Of a stretch of DNA of 9,377 bases, positions 5,714 to 9,377 are shown piece by piece (the stretch's first letter is position 1; each line of letters opens with the position of its first letter). The translations under genes and the position numbers were made by a program. This DNA is from Comamonadaceae bacterium (GTDB taxonomy: Bacteria; Pseudomonadota; Gammaproteobacteria; Burkholderiales; Burkholderiaceae_C): the NCBI GenBank assembly GCA_947455585.1, contig CANGOY010000062.1, positions 1-9,377 on the forward strand, written 5' to 3'. Below the pieces are notes generated by a model, which was not told the origin of the DNA, ran no database searches, and worked only from the letters and a program-made list of their open reading frames with translations.

Positions 5714-6952
5714 ATGCACACCACCTCAACACCCAGCCGCTCTTTGCATCTGCCTTTGTATGTGCGTATCTGGCTGGCCGTGGTGTTGGCCGTGGCGGTG
5801 CTGACGCTGCTCACCGGTTGGGTGATGCGCGTGACTGCCGAACCACCTTTGCGTGAAGTGATGGTGCGCAACGCCGCTGGCGAACTGGTGGGCCATGGCA
5901 AAGCGCGCTTGCGTTTGCCAGATGGATTGCCCGTCGAAGCCCCGCCAGTGGCCGAGCCAGACATGCCGCACCCGCCCGGCCACTTTGGCTCAGGCCCCGA
6001 ATTCATGGTGCGTATGCAAAACGGCGAACTGATGCATGTGCACTTGCCACGCCCACCCCACAGTTTTTGGTCGCGTCCGCCCTTTGGTTTTGCATGGACG
6101 CTGGGCTTGGTCGCGCTTGCCGTGGCGCTGGGCACTTACCCCATCGTGCGCCGCCTCACGCGCCGCCTCGAGAACTTGCAAAAAGGCGTGGAGCAATGGG
6201 GCACGGGCAACTTGTCAGCCCGCGTGGCTGAGCAGGGCAACGACGAAGTGGCCTACCTCGCGCAACGCTTCAACCATGCCGCCGAGCAAGTGGAGCAACT
6301 GGTGACCTCACACAAATCGCTGCTGGCCAATGCTTCGCATGAGCTGCGCTCGCCGCTCACACGCATTCGCATGGGGTTGGAATTGATGGGCAACTCGCCC
6401 TCACCCGCCATGAAGGCGGAAATTTCGCGCAGCGTGGGCGAGCTGGACCAACTGATTGATGAAATTTTGCTGGCCAGCCGCCTTGATGCGAAAGAGGCAG
6501 ACTTAGGCACCGTCGAGGCCGTCGATATGACGGGCTTGGCCAGCGAAGAGTGCGCGCGTGTCGATGCACATTTAGAGCTGGGGCTTGACCCGCGCAGCAT
6601 CGTGCTGCCGGGCGTCGCCAAGCTGCTGCGCCGCCTGCTGCGCAATTTGCTAGAAAACGCGCGGCGCTACGGCACGTCTGACATCGAGGTGCAACTCAGC
6701 CAAGTGACGCACGACGAGCGCCCGTGGGTCCGCCTGTGCGTGTGTGACCGTGGCCCGGGTGTACCGCCTGATTTACGCGAACGCATCTTCGAGCCCTTCT
6801 ACCGTTTACCCGGTGCGAGTGAGCGCGAAGGCGGTGTGGGCCTTGGCTTGTCGTTGGTGCGCTCTATCGTGCAACGCCACGGCGGCCGCGTGCACTGCGA
6901 AGACCGCACGGGGGGTGGCGCACAGTTTGTGGTCATGCTGCCCGCCAACTAA
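5714..6952 (+). CDS. HAMP-domain sensor histidine kinase, cognate partner of the upstream regulator
   Basis: This is a 412-aa inner-membrane kinase with the classic two-TM layout. TM1 is at about 17-39, followed by a short periplasmic domain (about 40-124), TM2 (about 125-145) and HAMP (about 145-196). HisKA carries His209 in NASHELRSPLTRIRM. The HATPase domain shows the N box (RNLLENARRYG, about 310-320), G1 (DRGPG, about 345-349), F box (EPFYRL, about 360-365) and G2 (GGVGLGLS, about 373-380). All catalytic motifs are intact. The periplasmic part is rich in Pro, with His at about 61, 86, 90, 108, 110 and 116 and Met at about 84, 98, 101 and 107. This composition could bind metal or respond to pH, but the ligand is unknown. 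It begins 5 bp after the response regulator stop, consistent with one transcript. Architecture resembles the RstB/CpxA group. Confidence 0.95.
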   Translation: MHTTSTPSRSLHLPLYVRIWLAVVLAVAVLTLLTGWVMRVTAEPPLREVMVRNAAGELVGHGKARLRLPDGLPVEAPPVAEPDMPHPPGHFGSGPEFMVRMQNGELMHVHLPRPPHSFWSRPPFGFAWTLGLVALAVALGTYPIVRRLTRRLENLQKGVEQWGTGNLSARVAEQGNDEVAYLAQRFNHAAEQVEQLVTSHKSLLANASHELRSPLTRIRMGLELMGNSPSPAMKAEISRSVGELDQLIDEILLASRLDAKEADLGTVEAVDMTGLASEECARVDAHLELGLDPRSIVLPGVAKLLRRLLRNLLENARRYGTSDIEVQLSQVTHDERPWVRLCVCDRGPGVPPDLRERIFEPFYRLPGASEREGGVGLGLSLVRSIVQRHGGRVHCEDRTGGGAQFVVMLPAN

Positions 6953-6971
6953 TCGCGTCACAATATTGGGC

Positions 6972-7976
6972 ATGACACATACCGCCCTGAACACCCGTTT
7001 CGCCCAGCGTTTTCAACTCAACACGCCCCTTGCTTTAGCACCCATGGCACTGGCCACGGGCGGCGCGTTGGCAGCCGCGTGCGCGCAGGCCGGCGCACTG
7101 GGTTTGGTGGGAGGCGGCTACGGCGACCTGGCTTGGACCCAACGTGAATACGGTTTAGCCACTGAGCTGCTGAAAAACGATGCGGCCAGCCATGCGCGAT
7201 TAGGCTGCGGCTTCATCACTTGGAAGCTGGATGAAAACGCCGAGGCGCTTGACTGGGTGCTGACGCAAAAGCCTTGCGCCATCATGCTGTCGTTTGGCGA
7301 CCCGCGTCCTTACGCTGCGCGCATTGCCAACGCTGGCGCACAACTGGTGTGCCAAGTGCAGCGCTTAGACCAAGTGGCACAAGCCATTGAAGCGGGTGCG
7401 TCAGTCATCGTCGCGCAAGGCGGCGAAGCCGGTGGCCACGGTGCCAATGCATTGGAAGGACGCAGCACCTTCACGCTCGTGCCTGAGATTGCCGACTACT
7501 TAGCGGCCCACTCACCCAACACCTTGTTGCTCGCCGCTGGCGGTGTGGCCGATGGTCGCGGCTTAGCCGCTGCGTTGATGCTGGGCGCGGATGGCGCCTT
7601 GGTAGGCTCGCGCTTGTGGGCCACGACGGAGAGCTTGGCCGCCGCAGGCGCCAAGACCCAAGCCACACAAACCAACGGTGACGGCACGGCACGCAGCGAG
7701 GTGTTTGACATCTTGCGCCGCAAAAACTGGCCAGCACCCTATGACTTCCGCGCCATTCGCAACGACTTGCATCGCGCGCTTGAAGGTGACGTCGCGGCGC
7801 TGAAAACCAACCCAGATGAAGCCCGAGCCCACTACGACGCTGGCGTGAAAGCTGGTGACTTTTCGCGGGCGCACGCCACGGTTGGCGAAGCGGTGGGCTT
7901 GATTGCCGATGTGCCGACCGCTCACGACCTGATTGCCCGCATCACACACCAAGCGCAAACCTTGCTGGCCAAGTGA
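6972..7976 (+). CDS. Nitronate monooxygenase-like FMN flavoprotein (2-nitropropane dioxygenase family)
   Basis: This 334-aa cytoplasmic TIM-barrel flavoprotein belongs to the family that oxidises toxic nitronates such as propionate-3-nitronate to carbonyl compounds. The family also includes FabK-type enoyl-ACP reductases. Features seen are the N-terminal APMALATGG (about 23-31) and AQAGALGLVGGG (about 38-49), the flavin/active-site block AQGGEAGGHG with the presumed catalytic His156, and the phosphate-binding AAGGVADGRG (about 188-197) and GADGALVGSRL (about 205-215). The frame is open from an ATG at 6744, but that would overlap the kinase by about 200 bp with unrelated sequence. MTHTALNTRF at 6972 is therefore the start, 19 bp after the kinase stop and with only a weak GGG upstream. 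The relation of this enzyme to the two-component genes is unclear; shared transcription is plausible from spacing. The exact substrate cannot be told from sequence. Confidence 0.85.
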   Translation: MTHTALNTRFAQRFQLNTPLALAPMALATGGALAAACAQAGALGLVGGGYGDLAWTQREYGLATELLKNDAASHARLGCGFITWKLDENAEALDWVLTQKPCAIMLSFGDPRPYAARIANAGAQLVCQVQRLDQVAQAIEAGASVIVAQGGEAGGHGANALEGRSTFTLVPEIADYLAAHSPNTLLLAAGGVADGRGLAAALMLGADGALVGSRLWATTESLAAAGAKTQATQTNGDGTARSEVFDILRRKNWPAPYDFRAIRNDLHRALEGDVAALKTNPDEARAHYDAGVKAGDFSRAHATVGEAVGLIADVPTAHDLIARITHQAQTLLAK

Positions 7977-7984
7977 CAACACGC

Positions 7985-8998
7985 ATGACCCAACGCATCC
8001 TCATCTTGTCGCACGACAACAAAATTGGTGACGCCATTGTGGTGACGGGCTTGTTCAAACCTTTGCGCGCGCACTGGCCCGATTGTGAAATTGGCGTGTT
8101 GTGTGGCGCCAGCAATGCTGCGCTGTACCGCCACCACCCCGATGTGAAGCACTTGCATGTGTCGACCAGCCGCAACGTGTTTGCACGCATGTGGGCGAGC
8201 CTGAAAGCGCGCTTCGTGGGCTACGACAAGGTGGTGCACTTTGGGTTGGACCTTGCCAACCCGTCGGTGCAAATTGTGTTGAACACGGTCCATGCCAAAC
8301 AACGCTTTTTGTTTTTGAAGCACCCCACGAAGCCATTGCCCAACGATGTGGTCATGGAAGGCAATTGGGGCTACAGCCCCAACACCCAAGCGCAGCATTA
8401 CTCGGCACGCCATCTTCGGTTGTTGCACACCTTGGGCGCCACGCCTGAACCTTACCGCTACGACATTCATTTGGGACTTGATACACCTGAAGCACCAACA
8501 CGCGGTGACGGCTTGTTGATGGTCATCAACAGCCAAAGCAGCGCGGCCAACAAATCGTTCTCGCTGCCTTGGTTGCAGGCATTTGTGAATGCGGTTTACG
8601 CACAGCACCCACACCTGCGCATGCAGTTGCTCAGCGCGAGCCCTGCGCTGGAGACCGCGATGCGTGACATGTTTGACGCGCAAAGCGACCGCGTCGCGGT
8701 GACGCCGTTTGCGCCCACTGTCACGCCTTCACTGGCCATCATTCAAAGCGCCGACTTGGTGGTCACGCCTGACACCTATGCCGTGCATGCCGCGAGCGCA
8801 TGGAATAAGCCGGTGATTGCGTTGTACGAACCCAGCGTGTTGTCGGTGGATTCGTGGGAGCCGTTGTCTGACACGTATGCACAGCTGATTGCCCCTCACG
8901 GTCAAGCCGTGAGCGATATTGGCGTGCCAGAGGTGATGAAAGCGTTGGACCACCTGCTGGCCAACCCGAAGTCACGCGAGCGCGTGTTCTTGAAATAA
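7985..8998 (+). CDS. Glycosyltransferase family 9 (heptosyltransferase-like) protein
   Basis: This predicted GT-B fold glycosyltransferase of 337 aa resembles the ADP-heptose:LPS heptosyltransferases (WaaC/WaaF/RfaQ), which build lipopolysaccharide at the cytoplasmic face of the inner membrane. The N-terminal ILILSHDNKIGDAIVVTGLF includes the Asp (about 16) at the position of the WaaC catalytic base. NKSFSLPWL (about 189-197) resembles the K-x-W-P region of the family. The hallmark C-terminal nucleotide-sugar motif is at about 257-276 (DLVVTPDTYAVHAASAWNKP). An alternative GTG start at 7973 would overlap the previous stop as GTGA and add four residues; neither start has a clear ribosome-binding site. 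I chose the ATG because family members usually begin just before the first beta strand. Donor and acceptor sugars are not determinable. The gene lies 8 bp after the NMO-like gene and ends 2 bp from a convergent glycosyltransferase gene. Confidence 0.85.
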   Translation: MTQRILILSHDNKIGDAIVVTGLFKPLRAHWPDCEIGVLCGASNAALYRHHPDVKHLHVSTSRNVFARMWASLKARFVGYDKVVHFGLDLANPSVQIVLNTVHAKQRFLFLKHPTKPLPNDVVMEGNWGYSPNTQAQHYSARHLRLLHTLGATPEPYRYDIHLGLDTPEAPTRGDGLLMVINSQSSAANKSFSLPWLQAFVNAVYAQHPHLRMQLLSASPALETAMRDMFDAQSDRVAVTPFAPTVTPSLAIIQSADLVVTPDTYAVHAASAWNKPVIALYEPSVLSVDSWEPLSDTYAQLIAPHGQAVSDIGVPEVMKALDHLLANPKSRERVFLK

Positions 8999-9000
8999 GC

Positions 9001-9377
9001 TCAGTTTTCGATGAGCAAGGCGCGTTGCTCAGCGGTCCACTTTTGGTCTAGGGGAATAAGCTTGTCTTTGTCCACAAAGGGCGGGTAGCCGCCCTTCATC
9101 GTCAAGCGGATGTAGTGGTGGTTGAAGCAATCCAGCGCGATGTGCATGGGACGAATGTCACCCACTTCACGGGCACGCATGGCCGTGCGTAAGAACAAAT
9201 CAAAGTCAGCCGCTTGCTGGGTTTCATCCCAAGGGCCCAAGAGTTCCAGTGCACGGCGCGAGAACATCACGGTGTTGCCCACAAAGCCTTCCACCGCTTG
9301 ATGCTTGTAGTTCTCTTGGCGGTTTTTGCAAAACGCCGCCCAGTTGCCGTACATCCACTTGTGCATGAGCAACAAGC
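9001..9377 (-). CDS. GT2-like (GT-A fold) glycosyltransferase, C-terminal part; truncated by window edge
   Basis: The minus-strand frame ends at TGA 9003-9001 and stays open to the right edge, giving about 125 C-terminal residues of a longer protein; its start lies outside the window. The stretch EGFVGNTVMFSRRALELLGPWDE, then AADFDLFLRTAMRA (about 29-71 of the visible part), matches the second half of family 2 glycosyltransferases. In these a glycine-rich acceptor loop is followed by G-P-W/F-D-E and an E/A-D-x-D-L-x-x-R block. A CFNHHYIR segment follows, and the tail is hydrophilic with no membrane segment. It probably transfers a sugar onto a surface polysaccharide or a protein, but the substrate is unknown. 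It lies tail to tail with the GT9 gene, 2 bp away, and may belong to a glycan locus that continues to the right. Confidence 0.75.
   Translation of the reverse strand, partial: LLLMHKWMYGNWAAFCKNRQENYKHQAVEGFVGNTVMFSRRALELLGPWDETQQAADFDLFLRTAMRAREVGDIRPMHIALDCFNHHYIRLTMKGGYPPFVDKDKLIPLDQKWTAEQRALLIEN

Noticed and set aside
6744..6971. 76-codon N-terminal extension of the nitronate monooxygenase-like protein
   Set aside because: It overlaps the kinase HATPase coding sequence out of frame, and the family barrel starts after 6972.
7922..8683. Minus-strand open frame of 253 codons opposite the GT9 gene
   Set aside because: It lies wholly antisense to a gene with clear GT9 motifs, and its His/Arg/Gln-rich sequence shows no recognisable domain. 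Long antisense frames are expected in GC-rich genes.

Overview
This 9.4-kb window reads as ordinary chromosomal DNA from a Gram-negative betaproteobacterium, most likely Burkholderiales/Comamonadaceae. That placement is inferred from gene content, fairly high GC (judged by eye, not computed) and the style of the proteins; no marker gene fixes the genus. Coding density is very high. I see no RNA genes, insertion sequences, CRISPR arrays, phage genes or convincing intrinsic terminators.

Left part (1-2720). The 5' end of ccmC (cytochrome c maturation) runs leftwards off the window. Divergent from it is a YcbL-type metallo-beta-lactamase-fold hydrolase (glyoxalase II superfamily). A membrane sensor histidine kinase with about seven transmembrane segments follows after 39 bp and has no response regulator beside it. 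The only non-coding stretch of note is the 112-bp divergent gap 440-551.

Middle part (2714-6952). An M48 (LoiP/Oma1-like) envelope metalloprotease on the minus strand overlaps the orphan kinase tail to tail by 7 bp. It is divergent, by only 36 bp, from an AmpG-type muropeptide permease. That gap holds an inverted repeat containing the Shine-Dalgarno-like sequences of both genes. AmpG is followed by an OmpR-family response regulator and its HAMP-type histidine kinase, whose short periplasmic domain is rich in proline, histidine and methionine.

Right part (6972-9377). A nitronate monooxygenase-like flavoprotein and a GT9 (heptosyltransferase-like) glycosyltransferase continue in the same direction with minimal gaps. 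They abut a convergent, partial GT2-like glycosyltransferase that runs off the right edge.

Working picture (inference): the plus-strand run ampG-regulator-kinase-NMO-GT9 may be one transcription unit, with cell-envelope maintenance (muropeptide recycling, envelope proteolysis, envelope sensing, surface glycan synthesis) as the common theme. I do not see a clearly new system. The items most worth a second look are the orphan 7TM kinase, the metal-binding-like periplasmic domain of the second kinase, and the compact protease/ampG divergent control region.
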